Below are positions 15,101 through 22,392 of a stretch of 36,448 nucleotides of DNA, piece after piece. The first letter of the stretch is position 1, and each line of letters opens with the position of its first letter. Origin of the DNA: an uncultured Parabacteroides sp. (GTDB lineage Bacteria; Bacteroidota; Bacteroidia; Bacteroidales; Tannerellaceae); contig URZO01000037.1 in assembly GCA_900552465.1 (NCBI GenBank), positions 1 through 36,448 on the forward strand, written 5' to 3'. The notes under the pieces were generated by a model that was not told where the DNA came from, did not search any database, and saw only the letters and a program-made list of their open reading frames with translations. A program made the position numbers and the translations under genes.

Positions 15101-17832
15101 AGGCGGAACGTCCGGTTCTCATCGCTCATCCGGATGTATTTCCGTTCCGTGCATTTCCGGTCGCTGCTGTAGACTTCGTATAAGACGTGTGTATCCTTGT
15201 CGGATGTGCCGAACACAAACTCGGCGTCTTCTCCCGGCTCACAGGTCGTGCGCTCCTCGATCAGCCAGGTGTGCATGAATACCGGCGGGCGTTTGTCCCG
15301 GCGGCTGTAGAGGATAAAGTCCTGGCTGGCGGAAACTTCTTTTCCGTTGGAGTCGGTCGCTTTCACTTCCAGGCGGTAACGTCCGGCCGGGAGGTTGCGG
15401 AACAGGGCGGGCGAGAGTTCGTCTCCCGTTATAAAGGTGCCAACGGTCATCAGTTTGTCTATCTTATACTGGTCCATGCCGAACTGGTCCGGTTCTGTCT
15501 TCTCGTCTGACAGGGAGTAAATCGTGTAACTGCCTTCGGCGGATGCTTTCTGCCTGTTTACCGTATAGGCTGTTATCACCGATTTGGCGGAGTCGTTTTC
15601 CATTTCCTCTCCGGGCATTTGGATATCCAACAGGATGCCGGTGTCGCCTACGGAGAAGGTGTATTGCGCTTCCTGTGTTTCCCCTTTGCTGTCGGTCAGG
15701 GTTGCCGTTACTTCATAACTCTGGTAGGCGGGGCGCATGCCGGTTGTTTCCGGCCGTTCGGGAACGAAGGAGAGGGAAAAGTTTCCCTTGCTGTCGACCT
15801 TTGCCGTTCCGTTGGCGACCTGCTCGTATGTATAATCGAATGGATTCGGCATGTAGAGGCGTGCCCAGAACGGACGGCGGGTGATGGTCCAGTTGACTTC
15901 GCCTGCCTGGAGGGCGATGCCGGAGAATGTCTGCGCTTCACCTGTAATCTTGACCGGTTTTCCGAACGTCACCTCTTCCTTGATCGGCAGGAAACTCACC
16001 TTGAAGGTCGGACGTTTGTATTCTTCCACCCGTATATTCGTGCGGGCTCTTTCCGACACAAGGGTAAAGCTGCCGCTTAATGTCTGCGCCGGTATGGTAA
16101 ACTCGCCGTTGAAGGAACCGAATTTGTCGGTCGTGAGTTCTTTGGTTGCCACTTCCTTGTAGTTGGCATCGCGCAAAGCGACGGTATAGGTTCGTCCCGC
16201 CACAACATGCGGATCGTCCGTGTCTTTTACGTAAGCGATCCCTTTGAAGAAGACGTTCTGTCCCGGACGGTAAATGCCGCGGTCTGTGAAAAGAGACAGT
16301 TCCACCTGTTCCTTTTCCGGGCGGAAGGAGCCGTAAGGATAGATGCTCGTGATGATCGAAGAGGTGTCGTCGCGGAAGACCGGACGGATTTGTTCGATCT
16401 TCTTTTTGGCGGGAAGGACAGCGATGCCTAAACGGTCTGTCTTCACTTCTCCCTGGCGTTGAAGCGTTCCCTTCATCATATCGGTCTTGTAGTAGATCAC
16501 GGTTGCGCCTTCGATGGGTTTGCCGCTTTCCAGGTCGGTGACGAGTACTTCCGAGTTGTTCGTCTGACTGCGGGTAAGGGCGGCCAGGCGGCTCACGCTG
16601 AAACGGTTGGAGACGGTCAGTTGCTTGCCCGGAACCGTGATGACGTATTCGTATAATCCTAATTTATCCATCGGAATGGAGAGTGTGGAATCGCCTTCGG
16701 TATAGGTATTGGGCATATTCATTTTGAATGTCTGCTCTTTCACTAACTCGCCCAGCAAGTTCTTGCTGTTCTTATTATAGTTCCGCCAGGCATCCTGCGG
16801 CTGACGGAGGCTTTTGTAGATGCGGACGGTCAGTTGCGGGGTGTTGGTGTATCTGATCCGGAGTGTCAGGCTCTTTCCCGGATAGACGTTGTTCTGCGAT
16901 TCGACGTTCAGGACGGGCATTTCCATTTGCCCTAATTGGTTCTTGAACGCGTTGACGCGGTCGTTTTTAGCGTACCGGACGATGCTTTCCTTGCAAAGTG
17001 CATAGATGGCGGCCTGGATGGAATCCTGGTGCGCTTTGTTGCCCTGATAGCGTTCGCGTTGGAGGCGATGCATCTGTGCGATCTCTATTTCGATGGCAAA
17101 CGGTTCTTTTCCGTACACCTGGAACAGGCTGTCTAATGCGTTTTTATAGTCTGCGGAGGTTGTCAGCCTGCTGTCGTATTTATATTGCCAGTAGTCCAGT
17201 TCGTCCAGCAGCAGGGGTTTCTTTTCCGGCTGGGTGCGGCGAAAGGCGATCAGGTCGTTATACCATTCTGCCGCCGGCTGTATCTCGATGGCGCGGAAAG
17301 CCAGGAAATCGTACAGTGTCGGACGGAGTTCGGGGCTGTCTTTTCCTTTCTTCAGGATCAGGTTGTATTGGCCGACCGGCGTCTGTTGCAGCAAACGGGC
17401 GGGTTCAAGGGAGAGTGTCAGTTCCTGTTTAATCTTTTCCGTGAAGAGGTTGGAGGTCCATTCGCGGATATCGTCGGGCACGTAACCGGCCAGCTCCGTC
17501 CGCTGGTTGATGTTCCAGCGGTGCTGTGTATAGTAGTTGTTATACATCTCCGCAATCATGGAGTGGAGTATGGCGACGGAGGCCGAGTCGGGACATACGG
17601 CGGTATATGTTTCCACCTCTTTTATCAGTTCGGGAAAAGTCTCGCTGTCTTTCTCCAGTTGATTCTTCATCTTCGTAATAAGCGACTGGATTAACTGCGG
17701 CGTGTTTTTCGTTTGGATGGCTTCTGTTATCGCCTTCTCATCGAGGGAGGCCCGGTTTGCCTGCACGTAGAATACCGTAGACAATATTCCGCAAGCGATC
17801 AGGGCTAAAACAATGAATGCTCTTATCTTCAT
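12184..17832 (-). CDS. Large bacterial alpha-2-macroglobulin family protein without thioester
   Basis: An 1882-residue exported protein. The N-terminus has a hydrophobic segment (about residues 5-25); LIAC at 11-14 resembles a lipobox, but it is very short and followed by more hydrophobic residues, so lipidation is doubtful. A macroglobulin (MG2-type) domain starts near residue 510 with the hallmark TDRGIYRPGQNVFFKG, the A2M core domain lies at about 1115-1190 (ETAFFYPALVTGKEG, FTMPESNTTWKLQ), and a helical toroid region runs from about 1320 to 1650 with GGWSWFKG. Where thioester members carry CxEQ, this protein reads QPEDDNVISWF, so it lacks the covalent trap. Bacterial members are thought to guard the periplasm or surface against proteases. 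No pbpC neighbour is present. Confidence 0.9.
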   Translation of the reverse strand: MKIRAFIVLALIACGILSTVFYVQANRASLDEKAITEAIQTKNTPQLIQSLITKMKNQLEKDSETFPELIKEVETYTAVCPDSASVAILHSMIAEMYNNYYTQHRWNINQRTELAGYVPDDIREWTSNLFTEKIKQELTLSLEPARLLQQTPVGQYNLILKKGKDSPELRPTLYDFLAFRAIEIQPAAEWYNDLIAFRRTQPEKKPLLLDELDYWQYKYDSRLTTSADYKNALDSLFQVYGKEPFAIEIEIAQMHRLQRERYQGNKAHQDSIQAAIYALCKESIVRYAKNDRVNAFKNQLGQMEMPVLNVESQNNVYPGKSLTLRIRYTNTPQLTVRIYKSLRQPQDAWRNYNKNSKNLLGELVKEQTFKMNMPNTYTEGDSTLSIPMDKLGLYEYVITVPGKQLTVSNRFSVSRLAALTRSQTNNSEVLVTDLESGKPIEGATVIYYKTDMMKGTLQRQGEVKTDRLGIAVLPAKKKIEQIRPVFRDDTSSIITSIYPYGSFRPEKEQVELSLFTDRGIYRPGQNVFFKGIAYVKDTDDPHVVAGRTYTVALRDANYKEVATKELTTDKFGSFNGEFTIPAQTLSGSFTLVSERARTNIRVEEYKRPTFKVSFLPIKEEVTFGKPVKITGEAQTFSGIALQAGEVNWTITRRPFWARLYMPNPFDYTYEQVANGTAKVDSKGNFSLSFVPERPETTGMRPAYQSYEVTATLTDSKGETQEAQYTFSVGDTGILLDIQMPGEEMENDSAKSVITAYTVNRQKASAEGSYTIYSLSDEKTEPDQFGMDQYKIDKLMTVGTFITGDELSPALFRNLPAGRYRLEVKATDSNGKEVSASQDFILYSRRDKRPPVFMHTWLIEERTTCEPGEDAEFVFGTSDKDTHVLYEVYSSDRKCTERKYIRMSDENRTFRLPFKETDGDGFTITFTFVKEGKMYVKQVPVYRRQPNRRLNILAETFRDHLLPGSKENWKFRITDADSVAVTAEVLVSMYDASLDKIMPFGWSFVPKRYINLYAPQFSEGTAFTSNNKYETGTNKNLRIPEYQYDRLNWQDVLSLGSRYGSNRVYASGVMMKSAAAPAVAEVLSITDDSAVLEESAVRADQGVAEIIAEEELPAPIKLRENFAETAFFYPALVTGKEGDVAFSFTMPESNTTWKLQLLAQTEDLKYGYLSREIITSKPLMVTPNLPRFLRQGDDVTITAQVSNQSGETLSGRASLELFDPEGDQPVVCLTKSQKPFTLATDSTTTVSWSFRVPAAANGVIGCRIIADSDKGSDGEQHLIPVLSNEILVTESTPFYLFDKNEEVIRLKDGKGIRPFRTTLELTANPIWYAVQALPTLTQPEDDNVISWFASYYSNTLASYIATAHPRIQQVISQWKAQGGNASTLYSNLEKNTELKNILLQETPWVLEASNETEQKQRLSLLFDLNRAAGQREIALQRLLDLQRPDGGWSWFKGMYPSQEMTLYILKGMTQLVQLNAIGYNQQEKEMQMRALKFIDQQIQSDYEALQKIKNWQKNEISPLEIEYLFVRSAYRDIPELGSAREAIRYYTNLAEKQWSKQSIYGKGEIAWLMLRNGKKEVANNILAWLRKTATTSADRGMYWANNRSGASFFTSPIDTHCLLMALFNETSANRQETDRMKQWLLSQKQTQNWPSVPATVNAIYALLLTGSDWLSDSNTCTAEWGKETYSTTNGELATGYLKVTRSEEKTVASGGNTITIRKEGTAPAWGAVYEQYLGNINDIKKQKGALNVEKMLFVETNNGSERQLRPVTPQQPLRVGDKVIVRLTVRTDRTMDYVFLKDLRAGCFEPATQLSGSTYRDGAWYYQSPTDVSENFFFDRLPQGTYVLEYAVYVSRPGEYAGGISTIQCLYAPEFVSHTEGGLLKVE

Positions 17833-17928
17833 ATCTATATGAGTTTACTTGTTAAACAAACAACCTTTAGTGTATAGATACAAAGAAAGAGCAAAAAGTT
17901 GTAAAACTACTGTTAAATAGGAGTAATT

Positions 17929-18426
17929 CTATTTTTTACGCACGTAAGTCAGGAAGGTGTAGGGGTACGGATTTTTCTCGTCTGCCTCGAATTCCTGGCG
18001 TTCCACCTCTTCCCACAAATCCCAGTTGACAACCGGGAAGAACGCGTCCGCATCGGGGAAGTCGCCGTGTACGCGGGTCAGATACATCTTGTCGGCAATG
18101 CCTAATCCTTGTCTGTAAACTAAGGAACCGCCGATGATGAAGATGTCTTCTTCTTTTTCGCAAATATCCAAAGCGTCGTGCATCGACTCGCAAGCGAAGC
18201 AATTGACGAAACCGGCTTCCGGCATGGTCGTCAGTACTACGTTTTTGCGGTTGGGCAATCCGCCTTTAGGTAAAGACTCGAAAGTTTTACGTCCCATTAT
18301 TACGGCGTGGCCTGTTGTCAGGTCTTTAAAACGCTTCATGTCTGCCGGCATGTGCCAGAGCAGTCCCAGATTCTTCCCGATAGCATTGTTGTCGGAAATA
18401 GCTGCTACAATTGAAATAGTACTCAT
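17929..18426 (-). CDS. folA: Dihydrofolate reductase
   Basis: A 165-residue cytoplasmic enzyme that reduces dihydrofolate to tetrahydrofolate with NADPH. Visible signatures are VAAISDNNAIGKN (Met20-loop region), LLWHMPADMKRFKDLT with the active-site acidic residue, the cofactor motif MGRKTFESLP, and IIGGSLVYRQ near residue 98. It sits 42 bp downstream of thyA on the same strand, the usual pair: thymidylate synthase yields dihydrofolate and this enzyme recycles it. Length and motifs are normal. Confidence 0.97.
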   Translation of the reverse strand: MSTISIVAAISDNNAIGKNLGLLWHMPADMKRFKDLTTGHAVIMGRKTFESLPKGGLPNRKNVVLTTMPEAGFVNCFACESMHDALDICEKEEDIFIIGGSLVYRQGLGIADKMYLTRVHGDFPDADAFFPVVNWDLWEEVERQEFEADEKNPYPYTFLTYVRKK

Positions 18427-18468
18427 AAACTTATCGAATTTAATAAATCTTGCTGTCTTTATTTTTAT

Positions 18469-19263
18469 TTAGACGGCCACTTCACCCTTGATATGCGGGT
18501 GCGGGTCGTATCCTGTCAGAGTAAAGTCTTCGTATTGGAAGCTGAATATGTCTTTTACATCCGGGTTGATCTCCATACGGGGGAGCGGACGCGGGTCGCG
18601 TGTCAGCTGCAACTTCACCTGCTCGATGTGGTTCGTATAGATATGCGCATCACCGAGCGTATGCACGAAATCTCCGGCTTTCAGGCCTGTCACCTGCGCC
18701 ATCATCTGTAATAACAGTGCGTACGACGCGATGTTGAACGGAACGCCTAAGAAGATGTCGGCACTGCGCTGGTACATCTGCAAGCTCAAACGCCCGTCTG
18801 CCACATAGAACTGGAAAAATGCATGGCAGGGAGGCAGGTTCATGTTGTCCAGATCCCCGACATTCCAGGCGCTGACGATGATACGGCGCGAATCGGGGTT
18901 GTGCTTGATTGTTTCCACCGCCTCGCTGATCTGGTCGATGCTGCCGCCTTTATAGTCCGGCCATGAACGCCATTGGAAACCGTAGATATGCCCTAAGTTG
19001 CCGTCTGCATCCGCCCATTCGTTCCAGATACGTACACCATGATCTTGCAGGTATTTTGCGTTGGTATCGCCCTGGAGGAACCATAGCAGTTCATATATAA
19101 TGGATTTCAAATGCAGTTTCTTGGTCGTTAGCAGAGGAAAACCGTCTTCCAGATTGAAGCGCATCTGATGTCCGAACACACTGTATGTACCGGTTCCGGT
19201 CCTGTCTTCTTTCTTAACTCCTTCGCGGAGGACACGATCGAGTAAATCTAAATATTGTTTCAT
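18469..19263 (-). CDS. thyA: Thymidylate synthase
   Basis: A 264-residue enzyme, the same length as E. coli ThyA, making dTMP from dUMP with methylenetetrahydrofolate. The start MKQYLDLLDRVLREG is typical, RTGTGTYSVFGHQMRF carries the phosphate-binding Arg, LPPCHAFFQFYV holds the nucleophilic Cys, and QRSADIFLGVPFNIASYA and HIYTNH form the rest of the active site. folA follows 42 bp downstream. A good minus-strand promoter lies just upstream at 19283-19314, back to back with the promoter of the epimerase gene. Confidence 0.98.
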   Translation of the reverse strand: MKQYLDLLDRVLREGVKKEDRTGTGTYSVFGHQMRFNLEDGFPLLTTKKLHLKSIIYELLWFLQGDTNAKYLQDHGVRIWNEWADADGNLGHIYGFQWRSWPDYKGGSIDQISEAVETIKHNPDSRRIIVSAWNVGDLDNMNLPPCHAFFQFYVADGRLSLQMYQRSADIFLGVPFNIASYALLLQMMAQVTGLKAGDFVHTLGDAHIYTNHIEQVKLQLTRDPRPLPRMEINPDVKDIFSFQYEDFTLTGYDPHPHIKGEVAV

Positions 19264-19282
19264 TTTTCTCTATTAAGCATCA

Positions 19283-19314
19283 CAAATGTACGAAAGTGAT
19301 TTGTATTAAACAAC
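19283..19314 (-). promoter_or_regulatory. Promoter for thyA-folA
   Basis: On the minus strand the -7 element reads TACATTTG (complement of 19283-19290), an exact TAnnTTTG match; GTTG (complement of 19311-19314) lies 20 bp upstream as the -33 element. The distance to the thyA start is 19 bp. Confidence 0.65.
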
Positions 19315-19331
19315 ATTATTCAGCAGCATCG

Positions 19332-19361
19332 TTTGTTTTTGACAATAATACTGTATATTTG
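19332..19361 (+). promoter_or_regulatory. Promoter for the aldose 1-epimerase gene
   Basis: TTTG at 19332-19335 and TATATTTG at 19354-19361 are separated by 18 bp and match the Bacteroides -33/-7 consensus. They lie inside the longer open frame that starts at 19296, which supports the later start codon at 19401. Confidence 0.7.
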
Positions 19362-19400
19362 CCAGCATATCTAACAAACATTAATTTATTAGTATCGAAG

Positions 19401-20537
19401 ATGAAGAGACTATGTATGGCTGTCATGGCAATGTGTGTTTTATTGTCATGTGCGGAGAAAAAAGAGGAAGCCACTCTTTCTGGACTGATGAAATCTGATT
19501 TCGTATCAGAAGTACAAGGAAAACCGACCGCATTATATGTGTTGAAAAACCAGAATGGCGCCGAAGCTTGTGTAACGAACTGGGGAGGACGTCTGGTATC
19601 GGTTATGGTGCCCGACAAAGACGGCAAGATGACGGATGTCGTCCTGGGTTACGACAATATCCAGCAGTATGTCGACAATCCCGATAACAACTACGGCGGG
19701 TTGATCGGACGTTACGGCAACCGTATCGCACACGGCAAGTTCTCACTCGACGGCAACGACTACCAGCTTCCGCTGAACAACAACGGCCATTGCCTGCACG
19801 GCGGTCCGAACGGTTATCACACGGTTGTCTGGGATGCCAAACAGGTGAACGACCAGACACTTGAACTGACTTATCTTTCCAAAGACGGTGAAGCCGGTTT
19901 CCCGGGTAATCTGAACGTGAAAGTCACCTATACGCTGACAAACGACAATGCCGTCGATATCAAATATGAGGCTACGACAGACAAACCGACCGTTGTCAAC
20001 CTGACCAACCACAGCTACTTCAACCTCTCCGGCGTTCCGGGTTCTCAGATTCTGGACCATTCGATCATGATCGATGCCGACACATATGTCCCGGTAGACG
20101 AGACACTGATCCCGACCGGTACGTTGGACGACGTTACAGGAACTCCGATGGATCTGCGCCAGCCGGTTCTTATTGGTGCGCATATCGACGATCCGTTCGA
20201 ACAGTTGGTAAGAGGAACAGGATATGACCACAACTGGGTGTTGAATAACAATTGCGACATCAATGTCCTCGCCGCAAAAGCCGTATCGGCAAAAAGCGGC
20301 ATCGGCCTTGAAGTCTATACCAACGAACCGGGAGTCCAGTTCTATGCAGGAAACGCAATGGCGAAAGCCGGCGATAAGGGAAAACATGGCGTGATCTATC
20401 CGCATCGCGGTGCCTTGTGCCTGGAAACACAGCATTATCCCGACTCTCCCAACCAGCCGAACTTCCCGAGTGTAGTGCTGCGTCCGGGCGAGAAATACTT
20501 CAGCGAATGTATCTATAAGTTTACGGTAGAGAAATAA
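19401..20537 (+). CDS. galM: Lipoprotein aldose 1-epimerase (galactose mutarotase)
   Basis: A 378-residue protein that interconverts alpha and beta anomers of aldoses. I choose the start at 19401, not the upstream ATG at 19296, because it gives a signal peptide MKRLCMAVMAMCVLLSC with a lipobox (VLLSC) and because a promoter lies at 19332-19361. Catalytic motifs are HGGPNGYH (about residues 120-130), TNHSYFNLSG with the general-acid His, GYDHNWVL with Asp, and the LETQHYPDSPN segment whose Glu is the general base. The lipobox places it in the envelope, so it likely works on sugars released by outer glycosidases, unlike the cytoplasmic GalM of E. coli. It is a single-gene unit with a good terminator. 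Confidence 0.92.
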   Translation: MKRLCMAVMAMCVLLSCAEKKEEATLSGLMKSDFVSEVQGKPTALYVLKNQNGAEACVTNWGGRLVSVMVPDKDGKMTDVVLGYDNIQQYVDNPDNNYGGLIGRYGNRIAHGKFSLDGNDYQLPLNNNGHCLHGGPNGYHTVVWDAKQVNDQTLELTYLSKDGEAGFPGNLNVKVTYTLTNDNAVDIKYEATTDKPTVVNLTNHSYFNLSGVPGSQILDHSIMIDADTYVPVDETLIPTGTLDDVTGTPMDLRQPVLIGAHIDDPFEQLVRGTGYDHNWVLNNNCDINVLAAKAVSAKSGIGLEVYTNEPGVQFYAGNAMAKAGDKGKHGVIYPHRGALCLETQHYPDSPNQPNFPSVVLRPGEKYFSECIYKFTVEK

Positions 20538-20584
20538 TATACACAATATCTTAGGGGGATTTTTGACAATCGGGTAGATTGGGT

Positions 20585-20614
20585 AGGGCGGCTGTAAAAG
20601 GCCGCCCTTTTTTT
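20585..20614 (+). terminator. Intrinsic terminator after galM
   Basis: AGGGCGGC (20585-20592) pairs with GCCGCCCT (20601-20608), with an 8-nt loop and a run of seven T following. It lies 48 bp past the epimerase stop. Confidence 0.9.
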
Positions 20615-20750
20615 GTCGCAGGTATTCTTGGATTCATATCTGTTAATGTTTCTTTGTAAACAATAGAGTTTCTTGTTTTTGATTATCTTTGCAATTGACA
20701 TGAAGCAGCCGGGGCTTTGACTTTTCGGTTGTCTTATAGTCTGGATAGCA

Positions 20751-20951
20751 TTAAGCGTTTAAGATATTATCTTTGGAACTGGAAATCGCCAAATTTCAAC
20801 TCGGACAAAGGTAGTAGACAACTTGGTGCTCACGCTTGTTATATATACTCGTGTATATAGAATAAAGCGTGGGCTGTTGTTTATTATTGGTCCGAAGGGT
20901 GTTTGGCGATACCTCAGTTTCAAATAATAGATTACAGTTCCCACGCTTTTT
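20751..20951. repeat. About 200-bp imperfect palindrome (two facing copies of a ~98-bp unit)
   Basis: The two halves are imperfect reverse complements about a centre at 20850/20851. Matching blocks, left and right, are AAGCGT (20753-20758 / 20943-20948), ATCGCCAAA (20785-20793 / 20902-20910), TCGGAC (20801-20806 / 20890-20895), CACGCTT (20831-20837 / 20865-20871) and TATATAC (20842-20848 / 20853-20859), with a TCGT loop. A rival pairing AAAGCGTGGG (20864-20873) with CCCACGCTTT (20940-20949) is also possible. It may be a pair of facing REP/MITE units or a long hairpin RNA; I do not recognise the unit. Confidence 0.7.
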
Positions 20952-20961
20952 AAACATATAG

Positions 20962-21360
20962 ATGCCAAACATAGGGGAGCAGGGCGGCAATAATAGCAGT
21001 ATGAACTCAGAAGAATCGGAAAGAATAGCAATATGTAGTGTTTTACTGGATGTTATGAAAGCGATAGGGGCGGAAGACGATATAGAGACTTGCCGCCACT
21101 ATCAATCATTGAAAGGGAAAATGAATATAGCCGATTCTGACTTCGAACAGGCGCGTTCGGCATCGGTCTTATCCAGCCTGGTTGTTTTGAAAAGTATGCA
21201 TTATAATAAAAAGATGCTGCTTGCACTGACTGTCAGCGATCTGTATTCCGGTTTTACCCGTGTTCCTCTCAATCTCCGGATTGCATTTGAAACCCTGATG
21301 AATGCAATCGAATGGCCTATCTCTTTCTCGGAGATCCTCACAATCAGCCGGACGCAATAA
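20962..21360 (+). CDS. Small helical protein, possibly TerB-like
   Basis: A 132-residue predicted cytoplasmic, all-helical protein. An internal ATG at 21001 (giving MNSEESERIAICSVLL) is an equally plausible start; neither has a strong ribosome site. The pattern of a helix with IAICSVLLDVMKAIG, a following acidic stretch, and later helices with FEQARSASVLSSLVVLK and KKMLLALTVSDLY resembles TerB-like tellurite-resistance domains, which are about this size, but I see no decisive metal-site residues. It begins 11 bp after a long palindrome and ends one base before the convergent DUF3109 gene. It is a likely real gene of unknown role. Confidence 0.6.
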   Translation: MPNIGEQGGNNSSMNSEESERIAICSVLLDVMKAIGAEDDIETCRHYQSLKGKMNIADSDFEQARSASVLSSLVVLKSMHYNKKMLLALTVSDLYSGFTRVPLNLRIAFETLMNAIEWPISFSEILTISRTQ

Positions 21361-21361
21361 C

Positions 21362-21961
21362 TTACTTTTGGCACCCCCCTTTTTCCTCTTTCTGCTTCTC
21401 CCACTCTGCAGCAACCTCTTCAAGCGCCGCATACCATTTCTGGCCGAAACGGCGGATCAGCGGCTCTTTGAGGAACTTATAGACGGGGAGTTTCTCTTTC
21501 TTGCCCAATACCTCAGCGGCCTTGCAGATATTCCAGCGGTTATAGTTGACCGCGCTGAATTTGTCGTACTCAGTCACCCGGATCGGATACAGATGGCAGG
21601 AAACGGGCTTGTAGAAAGACAGTTTTCCTTCGCGATATGCCTTCTCGACAGCACATTTACACGTACCGTCCGTATCGTAGCAGGTAAAGACACAGTCCTT
21701 ACCGTTTACGATAGAAGTCACGATATCGCCTTCCTCATCTATGTAGGCAACACCTTGTTTTTTGATGATCTCCTGAGCTTTGGGCGAAAGGTCGTCCCAG
21801 ATGACAGGCAGGGCCTTTTCCAGCTCGGCAATCTCTTTCTTCTGCAAGGGGGCACCCGAGTCGCCTTCCACGCAGCAAGCGCCTTTACAATGCGACAGAT
21901 CACAAAGGAACTGGCATTCAAGGACGTCGAGACTGACGAGCGTGTTATCTATCTGAATCAC
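21362..21961 (-). CDS. DUF3109 cysteine-rich protein
   Basis: A 199-residue cytoplasmic protein of the DUF3109 family. The start is a GTG (giving MIQIDNTLVSLDV), which fits the family N-terminus. The cysteines are clustered: CQFLCDLSHCKGACCVEGDSGAPL near residues 16-39, then CVFTC and GTCKCAVE, then SCHLYPIRV and ICKAA. Such spacing suggests metal or Fe-S binding as in YkgJ-type zinc/iron-chelating proteins; the function is not established. The start codon lies only 13 bp from the left inverted repeat of the four-helix-bundle cassette, which has been placed directly upstream of it. It ends one base from the convergent small ORF. Confidence 0.85.
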   Translation of the reverse strand: MIQIDNTLVSLDVLECQFLCDLSHCKGACCVEGDSGAPLQKKEIAELEKALPVIWDDLSPKAQEIIKKQGVAYIDEEGDIVTSIVNGKDCVFTCYDTDGTCKCAVEKAYREGKLSFYKPVSCHLYPIRVTEYDKFSAVNYNRWNICKAAEVLGKKEKLPVYKFLKEPLIRRFGQKWYAALEEVAAEWEKQKEEKGGCQK

Positions 21962-21974
21962 TTTGTAAATGAAT

Positions 21975-22392
21975 AATTAAGAATTAATAATTAAAAAAGA
22001 ATACTACCGACCAAGAGAGGACTTAACGGATTTGACTATACTTATTAATAGGGCAACCAGCTCATTACAATCAGCAGAGATTGAACTATAGGTCTGTTCT
22101 TCTAAATAACTCGTATCTTTTAAAAGAGAAAGCCAATAAGATGTCTCATTGGCTTCTTTCAAAGCAATACTCATCTTACTTAAAAAGTCTGCACTACTCT
22201 GAGCATAATGTGCTTCAGCAACTAAAGCTCCAATAGCAGTTCCACTTCGCAGCATTTGTTTAGATAAAACAAATTCCTTTTGAGAATCGATTAAAAATTT
22301 GTATGCGTTCACTATACGAATAGCAAACGCATACGATTTAGTACGGATAACATTATCCCTTACTATCATTTTTTAATTCTTAATTCTTAATT
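21975..22392. mobile_element. IVS-like cassette: four-helix-bundle gene between 24-bp inverted repeats
   Basis: Left arm 21975-21998 and right arm 22369-22392 are reverse complements with a single mismatch in 24 bp (unit built from AATTAAGAATTAA, ending in six A). Between them lies only the four-helix-bundle gene. The right arm overlaps the last codons and stop of gpmI, and its inner end runs into the ATG of the cassette gene. No target-site duplication is obvious. I infer a small mobile or domesticated cassette; no transposase is present. Confidence 0.65.
22004..22369 (-). CDS. Four helix bundle protein (23S rRNA intervening-sequence family)
   Basis: A 121-residue all-helical protein of the family first found in 23S rRNA intervening sequences. 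Typical signs are the SYAFAIRIVNAYKFL helix, the LRSGTAIGALVAEAHYAQS segment, and DFLSKMSIALKEANETSYWL. The structure is a pentameric four-helix bundle in solved relatives; the biochemical role is not known. It is 10 bp from the gpmI stop and flanked by 24-bp inverted repeats, and its codons are more AT-rich than those of its neighbours, both suggesting recent arrival. It has no visible Shine-Dalgarno sequence, because the repeat abuts the ATG. Confidence 0.88.
   Translation of the reverse strand: MIVRDNVIRTKSYAFAIRIVNAYKFLIDSQKEFVLSKQMLRSGTAIGALVAEAHYAQSSADFLSKMSIALKEANETSYWLSLLKDTSYLEEQTYSSISADCNELVALLISIVKSVKSSLGR

Larger units (their letters stand above)
20538..20961. other. Intergenic region with terminator and long palindrome
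   Basis: This 424-bp gap contains the epimerase terminator (20585-20614), a -7-like TATCTTTG at 20684-20691 without a properly spaced -33 box, and the roughly 200-bp imperfect palindrome at 20751-20951. No ORF of note is seen. Confidence 0.6.

Noticed and set aside
17742..17832. Lipoprotein signal on the macroglobulin (LIAC at residues 11-14)
   Set aside because: The h-region is too short and hydrophobic residues continue past the Cys; a plain signal peptide or anchor is at least as likely, so lipidation is not claimed.
19296..19400. 35-codon N-terminal extension of the aldose 1-epimerase
   Set aside because: It would bury the signal peptide and lipobox, and the promoter at 19332-19361 lies inside it.
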